64,000 nt of DNA. Origin: Gracilariopsis chorda (lineage: Eukaryota > Rhodophyta > Florideophyceae > Gracilariales > Gracilariaceae). Below, piece by piece: positions 37,066-48,476 of this stretch. The stretch covers positions 124,001-188,000 of the forward strand of contig NBIV01000146.1 of NCBI GenBank assembly GCA_003194525.1, given 5' to 3'. How positions within the stretch are numbered: position 1 is the first letter of the stretch; the number at the start of each line of letters is the position of its first letter. The notes under the pieces are model-generated. The model made no database searches and was not told where the DNA came from. It saw only the letters and a program-made list of their open reading frames with translations. A program made the translations under genes and the position numbers.

Positions 37066-40000
37066 TATTTTTGAAATCGTACTCTTAATTATTAGGTAGT
37101 GCTTGCTGTTTTATGAATATGTTCAAGACCGATACTCTTTAAATTCAAAACTTCGGTGAGCTTTTGTACGGCAACAGTTTCCGGGTCAATGCTGTCCATA
37201 TGTATGGTTTTTGCAACGGCGAACAATGTATGAAATCAAGAAAGAAAATAGTTCCTCTTCTATCAATCAGAAGAAATGGGGCTTCATATATTTCAAAAAA
37301 CTTTTCTATGAATTCCAGAGGCAAATGGTATAGAAATGGAAATGAATACTAAACACTGAACCGTCGGATCAATATCTCTGATAATAATATGCGCCTGAAT
37401 TATGAGACATAAATGCTGCAAATAGAGAGGTATTCTTTTGTCAAAGAGAGTAATACAACCCTAAAGTGTGCAATCGTTCTCATTGCCGAGAAGCAGACTT
37501 CTGATAATCCATAACATAGCAAACATTTACGCCAGTAATCAGAACAGCTTGAGTCGTTTGCATTTATTAATGGAACCCACATGTTGACCACTGAAAAGGT
37601 TGTGAGAAAGAACGTTAAACCTAAATGTATCTGTACTTACATGCTGATGATTTGAAGAACCATTCAAAGCGGTCCGCAATCGGTCATATTCAGCCAAATC
37701 CTAGAAACTTTGCTAAGAGAAGAAAACGAGAACAGAGAGAACAGTGCGCAAAAAACCCAATGAGATCTACCGGTGCATAGCCCATGGACAACCATTGACG
37801 TAGGGCATAGAACACATCCAAGCCTGTAACAAGAAAAAAACTGACCTGTAATGTACTCTGAAGCTTTCCAAAACAGGAATATCCACTCCATAGGCCATTT
37901 TGAATGTCGCATCGCAGAAGTGCCACTGCTCGTCTCTACTGTTGCGTCTACGTCATATAAGACTTTCTCCTACAAGATGATCGCAAATAAAGCTCATGCC
38001 ATAGGAAGTGATGTCGTCATTGAGACAGATTACGCTATCAGCATGTAAGCTTTCGTGACGCCATGAATAGCGAAATTCTATAGAATTGCTTTCGACTAAA
38101 TTGCGTCACCTAAGAATCGTGTGACTCTCATAGATTCTTGTCTGCCCTTGTTCTAATTAACCATCCGCATCGACGACTAATCTTTACTTAGGGGCCTCGC
38201 GACTCCTCCACCGCAAGTAAGTCAACTGCCCAAATCGAAGTGATCGAAAGAAAGTTGTTTGGACCAAAGCTCGAAGAGAGAAAAACAAAAACACAACAAT
38301 GCCCTACCAGTACTCGTACTACTCGAGATGCGGCGCATTCAATAAGTCACCAACTCTCACGGATGAACAGGAATACGCCCAGACGACCTGCTCTCAATTG
38401 GATAAGAAGTCGATGCTCAGGAGGTTCAAGAGCTTTTCGAAATGATGAAGGTTCTTGAATCGGGGAAGATGAGATCGGTTGTGCCTCTCTGGTCTATGGT
38501 GTGGAGGAGTGGTTCATGCTGGAGGATTCGAAACCCGGCGTTGAGGATCTGTGCTTGGCAAAGCTGGGGAGCTTCTCTCGCGCCACCAAGAGGAGAGGCT
38601 CAATCCAGTCGTTGGGCCAGTCGCCCAGAAAACGGCTGGTGTGATAACCCGTCATCTCACGGTGGCCTCGGTCACATCTCCACCGCTCCTGAATAGTGAA
38701 ATGTCGTGCTCTCACCGATCTGAGCAATCGGCGGCTGAAGCGCTTTAGGAGCTCGAAAGCTTGCCGCGGTATGGAGGGCACACTACACCAGCACACACCA
38801 AAGTTGAATTCAGTGAGTCTGACCGATCGGGATAGGATAGTAAGTTGGAGCAATGTACGACGCGTGGAACAGCCGGGGAAGCGGTATCATGTTGAGTTCA
38901 TGGATGCCAATTCCGCTAGAAAAAACGTCCGTCATTAAGAGGAGGCGTAAGAAGCTTAAGCATGGCGGAATCATCATTCGCTATCCTGGTCACATGAAAC
39001 GTAATAACCTTGTTCAATGACGTCTCTATGTAAAGTTCCTGATCAGGACGTATTTGCTTTATTGTTTCGAGTCCCTTGCTTCCTCTTTGTCCCCTATCTC
39101 TAGCTCTGGTCAGGCGTGAGCAAGGTTCTTATAGCGCCGTTTCTTTCGAACAGAAGCCTCTCGGCAACGTAATTATCTCGCTATCCTCTCCCGAAGTTCG
39201 TACTACTAGTTGCACTAACGCTAGTTATCGAACAAAAACTCCACACGGAGGCAAGTGCACAAAAAGCCAACAGGTAGCCGCCACTTCGAGTGTGTGACAA
39301 ACTTCGGAATGTGTTTCAGTGTAAAGTGCGGTAGCAAATGGATTGAGCATGTAGCTGTTACTTAAAGGCAACAACTGAATTACACGCAACTCCGCAAACT
39401 TGCCGTGTCCAATTACATTCTATACCACTTCCGCTTTGTAGACTTGTTATCCAGTTGATCTGCGCGAGCCAGTAAATAGAGCCTTAGACAAGTCTATTGA
39501 CACTTTTCTATGGTGTAACATCAGCTATAGTGCGCTTGCCATAGAACTATCAAACTTAGTCAACGGATCTGCAAAATTGCACGTTCCAGGTAGCCATATC
39601 ATTCGGTCCATTTTCTTAGTCTCGAACTCGTAACGTATGACACTAATTTAACCCCGGACTGATCGATCAGCATCGTTACGGCAGGTAGAAAGGGTTCGAT
39701 ACGAAACCTTTGAGTCGACTACTATCCACACCTGAACGTCAATCCCTAGTATTTTCTGGTAGTCCTAGACTACAAGCTTGCCTTCGTCGATAACCTTTCT
39801 TCCGCTCAAAATCTTGGCAGATGCCATACACTTGACAGGGCAACATGATTTGTGTGAACCCAATGCATCTGTGTGAAACTCAGTACCTTCTTCTAGGTTG
39901 CCAAGCAATAATCCAGCTATGTATTCCACTTGTCCATGGTTAGTATTCTAACTTCTATCCACAAACACTACTATCGAAGGCCTGCACTCCTTGGCTTTGT

Positions 40001-40266
40001 ACGGTTTAGTATAGAAGACACACGTAGAGCGCTTCTTTAAACCCTTAAACACGTTCAACTGCGTAACAAAGCCTTTCACCGTCGGTACTGTTGACGAGTC
40101 TTGGAAGCACAGTGGATGGTGTCGGAAGGAAAAGGGAATAAGATCGTAGACGTAGGCAAGGAGAAGGCGGAGCGGTGTGGAAAGGGAAAGGTAGGAAAGG
40201 AGGAAGGCACAAAGGAAGGCACAAAGGAAGGCACACCCAAGACCCGGAACTGTTGCTGCTTGGGGT
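37066..40266. other. 3.2-kb region without a supported gene
   Basis: Only short, unrelated frames. A frame at 38240-38458 and another at 38696-38938 show no recognised motif. It is lower in GC than the gypsy elements. I see no LTR, terminal repeat or RNA gene. Confidence 0.45.
40196..40234 (+). repeat. 12-bp tandem repeat (GGAAGGCACAAA) x3
   Basis: Three copies of the unit lie in a purine-rich tract at about 40150-40234, just outside the left inverted repeat of the pogo-like element. Confidence 0.8.
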
Positions 40267-40268
40267 TA

Positions 40269-40291
40269 ACCCTCTCAAGGGGGAAATTATG
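40269..40291. repeat. Left TIR of pogo-like element
   Basis: 23-bp terminal inverted repeat, perfect match to 43243-43265. Confidence 0.93.
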
Positions 40292-40570
40292 AAAAAATTC
40301 TGGAGCACAGTAGTCTGGCTTCCAGCCACAATACAAACAACTTTTACTTATCGCATTTTCCACCAAGCTCTAGAGATTGGGCACAGGGGCCAATTCCACA
40401 AATACGGAGTCTCGGCTTCAGAGCTCACCGCGCGTGCGTCAAGCCCAAGAGGGCGTCCGCAGCGCTCGCCGTTGCGCCATTTTCTTTGCCACCATCCCCC
40501 CACAACTTTTGAAGACGCATCCAAACCTCCTTAAGTGGAATATCGTCATCCATATCCTGCAGTGCGTACT

Positions 40571-41250
40571 CTAACGCAGTGCCTTTCTTTCGTTTTTGTG
40601 TCTCGTTGAAACTTCATTCAAAGTTTTCCTATTGTTGCTGACCCTCAGAAGGTTATTCCTGTTCGTTATGTCTGTCATAACAACGCGGTTTGTCAAAACT
40701 GCAGCTGGCGCCCCACAAGCATTTCCATTCTTGTCCCTAATACTCCGCACTGGTGCTCGCAGCGGAGCAGATTCGCAAAGAATGCGATGAGAAGAGCGAT
40801 TCTCTTGTAACGTTTGTTCAATAAGACAAAGACCTTGTGTTGGACTGGGCTGACGGTTAACAATCGCTTTGATTCTTGAATACACAAAGCGATCGCTTGT
40901 GCGCAATGTCATCTGCAAACCCAATCCTATTTTGCTCCTTGTGCTTTCAGATAAGCATGCTCGATCATCGAGTCTCCGACGTAAGTTTTCGACAAACTGG
41001 TACTTCATGGGCCACATTCCCGTGTTAATGAAACTTTGCTTGGCGATTTGTGGAGTAATGGCACGAAACCAGGCGACGCCCAGCTTGATCTTGAATGCGA
41101 TGTTTGGGTTGCTATAAATTCCAGTGTGCAACAGCATATCTCTCACCTCTCATGTTCTCTCTTTGAATGTCTTATTTATATAAGAATCGCATGGCTGAAG
41201 GAAATGGGAGGTATTGGCGAGCAGTTGAACAACATTGTTATTTAAAACTT
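40571..41250 (-). pseudogene. Pogo-like transposase, C-terminal part
   Basis: After the solo LTR the frame resumes with VVQLLANTSHFLQPCDSY, the conserved pogo segment just before the third catalytic acid (LPPNTSHLLQPLD in relatives). A TGA near 41155 interrupts it. The open frame 40571-41146 then gives the C-terminus (VAWFRAITPQIAKQSFINTGMW), typical of DDE_1-type transposases, followed by a long basic tail. Confidence 0.8.
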
Positions 41251-42058
41251 TGTGGTGCAATGCCCCAAAGGGGAAAAACACCGAAAGACGTCCGGGATCT
41301 TCCTCTCACGAGGTGAACCCAGTTGGGTAGAGCCCTCCCAGAGGTGTCACGGCGAAGCCGGTTTGTAAGACCAGGGACACCTGTCGCGACTCGCGCAGGG
41401 AGGTGAAGGCGAAGAATCGGTATCCGCGTGAGCGGGGTGTGATCCTCAGTAGAGGTATGTTTCCACGTAAGTGGGGGTGTGTGAGCGGATGCGCACACGA
41501 GGGCCGCGGATAGCGGTAGGTGCTACCCTAAAAAGAGGAAAGAGGAAGGACGAAGTGGGTCGCGAGAGCGACGAGTAGATACGGCAATGCCGGTGGACAG
41601 GACTCCCTATACAGGGCGAAACACCAATATGATTGGAACAATTAGTACTTCCAATGATGGGTCTCCTTTGGATGTGCAAGGGGGGTGAACTTTCGTACAC
41701 TACGGTGCTTCCCTCCAAGGAGGAGTTGAGAACACGCGGAGGCGGTAAAGCTCAGAGCCAATTCCCCAGGTTGGGGTCCCTTGTTGGGGAAGGTTTACTG
41801 GTGCGACGGCAGTGCGCCGTCGCACTAAGTACTAGCTTCCCAGAAATGGGCGTGAAAATAATAAATCAAATTAACTAAAATACTCCACATTCCGTGGCAA
41901 CATCCAATACTGTGGCCAACCACCAATTGACCCAAAACCGTGTCCCACGTGTCCATACCCACCATTGTGGGGCGTAGTTCATATACACACTACACAACCG
42001 ATAATATCGGGAAAGCGTTCAAGTACCCAGAATCCCTCCCTGAGGGCGTTGCACTTCA
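41251..42058 (-). repeat. Solo LTR of family 1 inside the transposase
   Basis: 808 bp, from TGTGGTGCAATG to GCACTTCA, matching the 827-bp LTRs of family 1 with small deletions and more substitutions. Flanks AACTT and CACTT are a one-mismatch target duplication. With it removed, the transposase frame reads through IMYCQ-V-LNNNVVQ without a break. Several hairpin loops differ from the full-length element while the stems are kept (CCAC-GTAA-GTGG here). Confidence 0.92.
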
Positions 42059-43095
42059 CACTTGGCAGTACATGATCCATTCGTCCCCTCTTCGAGAACT
42101 GTGTCCATCAAGCATAAGTAGAACTGTGAGATGCGGCGGAACCGATCTTCGAACGAAACTGTTAAAGTGTTGCACAAGTTTTGGCATTAGGTCCATTGTC
42201 ATAGAGCCTTTTGCAGTTGCGAAGATTTGCGTCTTCCAGGGTATACAATCGTCTTCCGTCATCCAATGCAGCTCTACAGGGAGTTTGGTTTTGCTGGTTG
42301 CTTCGATTGCCTTCTTCCAACTAGGCATTATTTTCTTTCCTGCAACCACAAAGAAGGGAGGAGCAATCAACCCTGAAGCTGAAGCAGATATTACAGCCGT
42401 GACGTGGGCTCCATCGTCTTTCATATTGTGGCGTCTTCCTCCCAAGTTTGTCCGTGCACTGGAAAATACTCTTACTCGTTTTCCGTATGCAGCGTTAATT
42501 GCGGTTTCCTCTAGATTCCAAATCCGCTTTGGGTCGTTAAACATGTCTGGATGGCGATTTTAAGGAGCTTAAGATGTTCCACCAAAGTACCAACGTGGTC
42601 CATATTCTCTCCCAAGAAATACTTGTGGTTATGGTTTTCGGATCTGCGAACAGTTACTTCGTGGTTCTTCGCCCGAAAGGAGCGAACGGCTTTCATGCTG
42701 GGAAGCTTGTGTTTGTACGTTTTGCGCCCATCACTTGCCATTTGTCCCATATACTGCCTTACATGGTTCACATCTAACGCAAATCCCCTTTCAGCTGCAT
42801 GTTCTCTGCGCCTGACTATTAGTTTTTGCTTACTTGCATTAAGAATTGGGGGTCGTCCAGGATGATGGAGGACAGAGTTGAGTACCTTTTCAAGCCATTT
42901 TTGATTATTTGCTTTCCAAGCGCGTCGAATACGATACACAATGGATACGGACAAGCTGCATGTCGTTGCTATGTTGGCAACTTTGTGTTTTTGCTTCAAT
43001 AGCTCCAGAGCACGATTGTGGGCAGCTTTTGTTTGCTCTCTTTTGGCTCTGCTTTTCTTTAGGTGGGATGTTTGCTTCCGCATCGAGTCCGGCAT
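42056..43095 (-). pseudogene. Pogo-like transposase, N-terminal and catalytic part
   Basis: The frame 43095-42511 has a helix-turn-helix region (VANIATTCSLSVSIVYRI, residues about 40-58) and a second DNA-binding segment, as in pogo and CENP-B relatives. The frame 42544-42056 carries the DDE_1 catalytic core: RIWNLEETAI, where the usual first Asp (LDET) is Glu, and LTVLLMLDGHSSR, which keeps the second Asp. The two frames overlap out of phase by one indel near 42515-42540. The solo LTR follows directly. Confidence 0.88.
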
Positions 43096-43242
43096 TCTGA
43101 AGACAGCCCGAAAGTGGGAGTGGAATGACTTGTAGTATGTTTGAGAGTGGACAGGAAGATGAACACCTTGTTTACTACAGCTTGTAAACTAGTGGGAAGT
43201 AAACAATTTGTGGCTCTGATGTTCTGTATATTTTCGCCTTTT

Positions 43243-43265
43243 GCATAATTTCCCCCTTGAGAGGG
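43243..43265. repeat. Right TIR of pogo-like element
   Basis: Inverse complement of 40269-40291; flanked by TA. Confidence 0.93.
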
Positions 43266-43267
43266 TT

Positions 43268-43642
43268 ACCGGTACAGCGAGGCCGTCCCGGTTTTTATAT
43301 GGTGTGCCCGTCGGCTAGGTCTTTAGAAAAGTCCCCGCCGACGAATGTACAATGGCTAGTTTGTACTGTAGTGTAGCCTAACTAGATCAAAAGCTATTGT
43401 CATATATCACGTGGTGTTCACTGTCCAACACACAGTTACTTGGTGAACGTGGCCACGACGAATGGGGTTTGCGGTATACTACGATAAAATGGCGTAAATA
43501 CCTACGGTGATGCCTGACACAACAGGTACAGGTCCTGGCTGCTGTAGCAGACTGGCAAAAAGTGCGCAAAAAAGTGATGCGGCTATTTAGAGTCATTCAA
43601 TGGAGCTTGTGAGTGACGGAAAGCTTTTTAGCTCAATAGTAG
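43268..43642. other. Short spacer, nothing recognised
   Basis: No supported gene between the pogo-like element and the end of the copia-order remnant. Confidence 0.4.
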
Positions 43643-44554
43643 TCACTGTTTAGTCCTGGTCTTTTCGTCGCAATCGATTGACGATAAGCAACGCAAGGGC
43701 TTTAGCTTTTGATCTCCGGTTACCGTAATGTGTTCTTCACGCTGCAATACTTCTAGGCCGTAAAACTGTAATTTTACTGGTCCAAATACAATTGTTCCAC
43801 GTTTCGACTGTTCTTTGATTCTTTTGATTATGGCCGACAGATGTTCTCGTGCACCTGCAAATAAAATATGGTCAACCGCTTTCACTGCCAAAATTATCAG
43901 CTTTCTATTCATCTTCATATAGAACAGTTGAGGTACATAAACGAGTTGTGTGAACCCCATATGTCTCAAGAAGGCATCACTGATTTCTTGCCATTCAGCT
44001 CCATCATTGATCAATCCATAGGCTGCAGCTAATAGGAGCCAGTACATCTTAGCTCGTGTTTGGCACTCGCGCAGAGGTATGAGGTAGACATCTCTCGCTG
44101 CAGGAGATTGGCGGAAGGCGCTTTTGAAATCAATTTTCGCCAGAGTCCACTTTAGAATCACCGCTATAGAGGTCAATATACGGATTCCAACTGGAGAGCA
44201 GGTTGCTGAATCGGTTCGTAAAGAATTCTTCTCCTTATTCTTGTTGCCGTGAACGGCAATTCTTGCTTTCACAGATTGTGCTTCATCGTCATATTTTTTT
44301 ACTTTGTAAAACACAAGAGTACTGATGACATTTGCACCTTCCAGAATATCTTCAATCAGTATTTCGCGAACAATGCCTTTGAATGCCTTTTCTTCACGGT
44401 CATATGCGTTCTGCGTAACAAATGGTGAAATCCCCTGAGATTCGTGTAACATGAATCCTGATGACCCAAAAGCTTGGTAATATGTACCGATGGTTTCTTT
44501 CTCAACGCTCTGAAGTTCCTGTGCTGATAAAAGCTGCACTTTTTTTGGGTTCAT
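43643..44554 (-). pseudogene. Copia-type reverse transcriptase, degenerate
   Basis: Motifs KARIAVHGNKN, LAKIDFKSAFRQSPAARDVYL and AAYGLINDGAEWQ follow the copia RT pattern (KARLVARG, DVKSAFL, YGLKQ). The first catalytic Asp is kept, but the YVDD box reads AVDHILFAG, so one Asp is lost. The protein ends before RNase H. It differs strongly from the younger copia element in this window. Confidence 0.75.
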
Positions 44555-44587
44555 CGTACTTGGTGACTGGTTCGTTTCTGCCGTATC

Positions 44588-45514
44588 TCATTGAGTATCA
44601 TCCTCGTCCAAAAATTTCCACGTTTGATCTTTGAGACGGAGGATTTCTCTCTGTCCGTCTGTATATTGTATGCTGTAGCTGTCTGTTCGCGGATTGTGCC
44701 TTGATATGGTACCTTCATAGTACGTATCATCCAATGGCCAGTACACGCCAATTCGGTCGCCAATCACAGGTTCTCGCGATTTCGTTTCCCTTCCTGCATC
44801 TTCTATGCTGGGTTCGTCCACGTTCATATTCTCCTCGGGTCCAGTGTTGCCAAAGTCTGCGTCAAAGCGCGTTGTTCTCGGTTTGGAGATTGTCCGTGTC
44901 TCACTGTCATGTTTCTGCGTAATATTTTCCGTAACTTCTGCTAAGTTTCTGTCGAGATCGTCGATTGCATCTTGCGCAGTAGCAGCTAGATCGTTTTCGA
45001 TTATTGCGGGCTTGACATCTTCAATCGCTGCCTTCGCCCTTCGTCCTTTTTTTCCAGGTAGCGTTAATGTTCTGCTGTCTAAATCGAAAACTAGAATGGT
45101 TCTCGACTGCGCACATTTCCCTCTTTTCTCGCTCTGCTGCTTGGGAAAGACTTGAACGCTGTCTCCAATAGCCATTGAAAAGTCTTTCCCCGCTTTAAAA
45201 CACAAAATGAGCGTAAGCTTGCGCTTTGCAATAATCTTCTGATGAGCCTGAAGAAAATCTTGAGGAAGTCGTTTTGGTGTACTTCCTCGCTCTATCGGTC
45301 GCTTGTATCTCTTTGCAAGCTCGTGCACTGACATGACGTCGATACCGTACAAATCTTTTGAAAACCGTATCATTTGCTGTACTAATAATACTGCAAAGCG
45401 TTCTGACTTCATAGTAGTGTCTGACTTCAACTGAAAAAATATCACGAAGAACTCGGTGCTTCGATTCCAGCACATTCTTGTTCTGACTGCGTGGAGGGAT
45501 GGGACAAACATCAA
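44588..45514 (-). pseudogene. Integrase C-terminal extension with Tudor-like domain
   Basis: After a lysine-rich stretch and an acidic linker, residues about 245-300 read IGDRIGVYWPLDDTYYEGTI and SIQYTDGQREILRL, an SH3-like barrel of the Tudor/PWWP type. Such modules occur between integrase and RT in some protist copia elements and may bind methylated histones. The frame overlaps the integrase frame 45195-46085, showing a frameshift at about 45200-45500. Confidence 0.65.
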
Positions 45515-46085
45515 TTCCCATATCTGTAAGATAATCTCGGAATATCATGTTGTCAAAGGCCGGGTCTAAGATAACGGATTCCGGCGGCCAGAATGCTGAG
45601 ATCCATGTCGTGTCGAAAGCCAGGATTGCATGTTTCATTGAGGTATCTTCGACCAGAGCTCCTGTAGAATATCTTGATGCATTGTCCATGACGTGTGCTA
45701 CGCAGTTGTAATCTAGAAATAAGTGATCAATGCACACTACTTCGTTAAACTCCCTCGTCATGCTGCTGAGAGATACTTTATTTGTTGAGGCTGGGTCTGC
45801 GGTGGTGGTGCACACAGAGCACTTTTCGAGCTTTTGCTGGAGGTATTTGTCTACCTCACGTCTCCACTGGATGTTCCTCTGCAAGAGTACTTTGATATCC
45901 AAGTAAGTAGAATGGCCACACACGTGGTGATGTACTTTGTCGACGATCTTCTGCAATTGCTCCCATGGTCGTTCCTCGCATTTATCTTCAAACTGCGCGG
46001 TTCCGCAGAAATGTGCCATTTCATTATAAGTGCTCAAGCCGGCTTTGTGATACATAAAAGAGGTGTACGGAATGTACATATGCAT
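45195..46085 (-). pseudogene. Copia-order integrase
   Basis: The HHCC finger is visible (HHHVCGHSTY, then CSVC). The core has IDHLFLDYNCVAHVMD, VILDPAFDN and NVLESKHRVLRDIF, giving plausible D, D and E residues of the DDE triad. The frame is shifted after the core. Stops around 46086-46110 separate it from the protease. Confidence 0.7.
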
Positions 46086-46089
46086 TCCC

Positions 46090-46720
46090 TGTCGATGAGA
46101 TTCATTTTGTCTCTCTGACTGCCCTCAGCTGGCGGTAGTCGAAGGACGTCCTGTCCCATGTGCAGAACTTTGCAATGCTTCGTCAGCCTCTTTCCCACTA
46201 CCCAGTGGGAGGATCCTTCAATTACCAGATGTCTGACTTTGATGCTGATAACTTCATTGGAGCGTGCGTTTAGAGTGACAGATACAAGAATAGGCCTTGG
46301 CTCGCTGCTGTGGTTCCCTGACCAATATTGCCAGTGTGGTCGGTCTGTGACACTGTGGGGTACCGGCTACAGTGTACCGTCTCACTCTGGGCACACTATC
46401 TTTTTTGCGACCTGCTGGTATTCCATCCCAATGCAGCTGTAGGGCGCTCCGTCATCCAATAGAGGTCCTTCAAATTTGTGTTGGTTTCCTCCGAGGCAAA
46501 CTAGGTTGAATGATCGTACATTTTGCTTGTTCTCGTTCTCCTCTGGAGGTTTGTCATAGCTTAAACATCCAGGCTTGAGACTGCCATCTTCCTGATGATA
46601 CTGATACCGATGTCCATACTTTTTGCATTTGCAGCATTTAGTTTTCCTCTTCAGTGCCGCAATTTGTTCCGTTTTTCTATGCTGTCGGCGATATTCAGAA
46701 CTGTTACCAGCATACCCTTT
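46090..46720 (-). pseudogene. Zinc knuckle and protease remnant of copia-order element
   Basis: The minus strand reads KCCKCKKYGHRYQYH near 46610-46650, an altered zinc knuckle. It then reads FEGPLLDDGAPYSCIG near 46430-46480, resembling a retropepsin site with DDGA in place of D-T/S-G-A. A later segment has KRLTKHCKVLHMG. A TGA near 46395 and others break the frame. Confidence 0.55.
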
Positions 46721-47033
46721 TTGTACGTGCGAAGAGTGGCTGCTCAGCGCTGGCGCTAGAGTATTTTCAGATGCTCTTGTACACTATCGTAAAACTGACT
46801 CAATAGCACTTTACAACACTTTTTGCAAGTAGTCACTCGTCTATGCTCTGTATCCAAGATTCGTGACTTGCGGTGCACAGTTAGCCAGGACAGACACTAT
46901 TTGAGTGTTATCGACGTCCGAATTTGCCAATAGGATAAATGCCACAGGTGCGTCCGATAGTTTAGCCTCCTATCCGTGTGCACTTATTCGCCAAAATTGT
47001 GCTTGGAAGTGGTATCAATAATTCCGCGTGCTT
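46721..47033 (-). pseudogene. Gag remnant of copia-order element
   Basis: A frame with stops reads LSDAPVAFILLANSDVDNT and VLANCAPQV, which resembles the helical gag of copia elements ahead of the knuckle. It ends at the young copia insertion. Confidence 0.4.
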
Positions 47034-47038
47034 TCGTT

Positions 47039-47353
47039 TGTTGGGTATGGTTGGGACGAGTTCTCTGTTCTTTCAAGAAACTCATCCCGTTTATATATAA
47101 AAGCATACCTTGGCAAAACCCTGCCAAAATCAAAGGTACTTCTAACTTGCGGTCAAAGCTCTATCACTGAATTGCTGGGAACTACACATATACGATATTA
47201 CATCAATATAAATTGTATCGTAATATTTGCGGCCGAGATGTAGAAACATCACCTCTTGCAACACTCTCATGCAACGCCAAGGAAACACATTACATAGTGT
47301 GAGAGTGTTACGTGAGAACAGTGTGAGTGCTCAATGGAGTACTGCTCACTGTT
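47039..47353 (-). repeat. Copia 3' LTR
   Basis: 315-bp direct repeat of 62843-63157 with many substitutions. Confidence 0.9.
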
Positions 47354-47621
47354 GTACTAAATAAGTACGGCAAAGTTGTTGTAATGTTGATGATGATGTT
47401 GATGCAAGATGAAACAAAAGTGATGGTAAAGATTGTAAAAGTTGGTGCCAGACTAGATGGTTGAAGCCATCTAGTTTTGCTTTTTATAGTAGACTAATCT
47501 AAAAAAAAATCACAGAGGCTATTCCTCAGTGAACCTAAAATGGACTCCTTTCATAATCAGAAACTATGCAATACTACATAATGTGATTAGGTGACTGAAA
47601 GTTGCGTGGGTGCCCAATATG
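47354..47621 (-). other. Copia 3' untranslated region
   Basis: No gene. It contains GATGATGATG-type simple repeats near 47390 and a 10-bp inverted repeat (AGATGG...CCATCT) near 47455-47472. No clear polypurine tract was seen. Confidence 0.4.
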
Positions 47622-47927
47622 TTACCCACGCAAACTTATCACTCCCAATATCCTCCCCATGCCACGAGAGAATCTCACAAGTCCAGGAAAATTCCGCAGT
47701 TCTTGATGGCGTCGCTGTGATAGACCCTTATTGAATATTTCAGCAAGGTTTTCCGTGGAGCAGTAATTCAAAACGATTTCATTTTGCTGAACACCTTCTT
47801 GTACGATGTAATATCGTCTTTCAACATGCGTCGCTCGTCTGCCACCAGCAGCCCAATTCAAAACACGAGTGTTGTCCTGATAAATCATTGTAGGTCGTTC
47901 AACGAACAAAAGCTTTGTTTCACATAT
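47622..47927 (-). pseudogene. Copia RNase H, C-terminal part
   Basis: YQDNTRVLNWAAGG, KGLSQRRHQELRN and similar motifs are the end of copia RNase H. The codons before it (CETKLLFVERP) join in frame with the RNase H piece at 58729-58980 when family 3 is removed. Confidence 0.85.
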
Positions 47928-48461
47928 TCTGAGGTAGTGCGCGCGAACATCCTACTCAGATGAAATGTCTGCGCATGGTGACGGTGGGTATCGCTCAAAG
48001 GGGTGTAAGGACGTGCGGCTACCCAGTCGAAAAAGGCGGAACAGTGAAAGTGCGGAGTAACGCAGGGACCTTTGTTGTGAGGCCCAGTACGGAGACATGC
48101 ATAGCCAAAAAAGGTACCACGCACCTAAGCATAGAGCCGATGTAGCGGTAAATATCCAATACGGCGCAGCCTGTACAGGACTTTGACGAGATGTGTCTCC
48201 TACGAAGACTTAGGATCTGTGCGAGGGAACTAAGGCGAAGAATCTAGTAGGAAGCAGGGTTTACTTGGTGATGGAGTCGGCCACGCTAGTGGAGACAACA
48301 TATCTAGCTGGACCGCGCCACACGTGTATGGCTTACCGTTCGTGGGGCACTAGCTGCCACTGGCATACACGTGTGCTACTACAAATATTACACTAGCCAA
48401 CTAGCGGAAATGCTCCTACAGCCAGAACACCACTCAGACAAACGGTCTTCACTTCCTTACA
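47928..48461 (-). repeat. Family 3 3' LTR (left), 534 bp
   Basis: Direct repeat of 58185-58741. It lacks a 23-bp duplication present in the right LTR. It contains an inverted repeat CACACGTGTATG (48319-48330) / CATACACGTGTG (48364-48375). The first 200 bp differ from the other LTR much more than the rest. Confidence 0.9.
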
Positions 48462-48476
48462 GACCCCCATTCTCAC
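48462..48476 (-). other. Polypurine tract of family 3
   Basis: The minus strand reads GAGAATGGGGGTCT just before the 3' LTR, matching the expected position. Confidence 0.6.

Larger units (their letters stand above)
40269..43265 (-). mobile_element. Pogo-like (Tc1/mariner superfamily) DNA transposon with 23-bp TIRs
   Basis: ACCCTCTCAAGGGGGAAATT plus ATG at 40269-40291 is repeated exactly in inverse at 43243-43265. TA flanks both ends (40267-40268 and 43266-43267), the superfamily target duplication. Without the 808-bp solo LTR and its 5-bp duplication the element is about 2.18 kb, a normal pogo size. It encodes one DDE transposase on the minus strand. Confidence 0.93.
43643..47033 (-). mobile_element. 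Degenerate Ty1/copia-order element
   Basis: On the minus strand the order is gag remnant, zinc knuckle, protease, integrase, Tudor-like domain and RT. Integrase before RT is the copia order. RNase H and LTRs are not seen. The 5' side is cut at 47034 by the younger copia element and may continue at 63163-63429 on its far side. Confidence 0.75.

Noticed and set aside
38240-38938. Possible host exons on the + strand
   Set aside because: Short frames with no recognised motif, no consistent splice sites and no conserved pattern.
39680-39710. tRNA-like GGTTCGATAC T-loop
   Set aside because: No matching acceptor, D-arm or anticodon stem within 80 nt.
40101-40292. + strand frame of Lys/Gly/Glu-rich protein
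   Set aside because: Encoded by a purine-rich tandem repeat and crosses the pogo TIR; no protein features.
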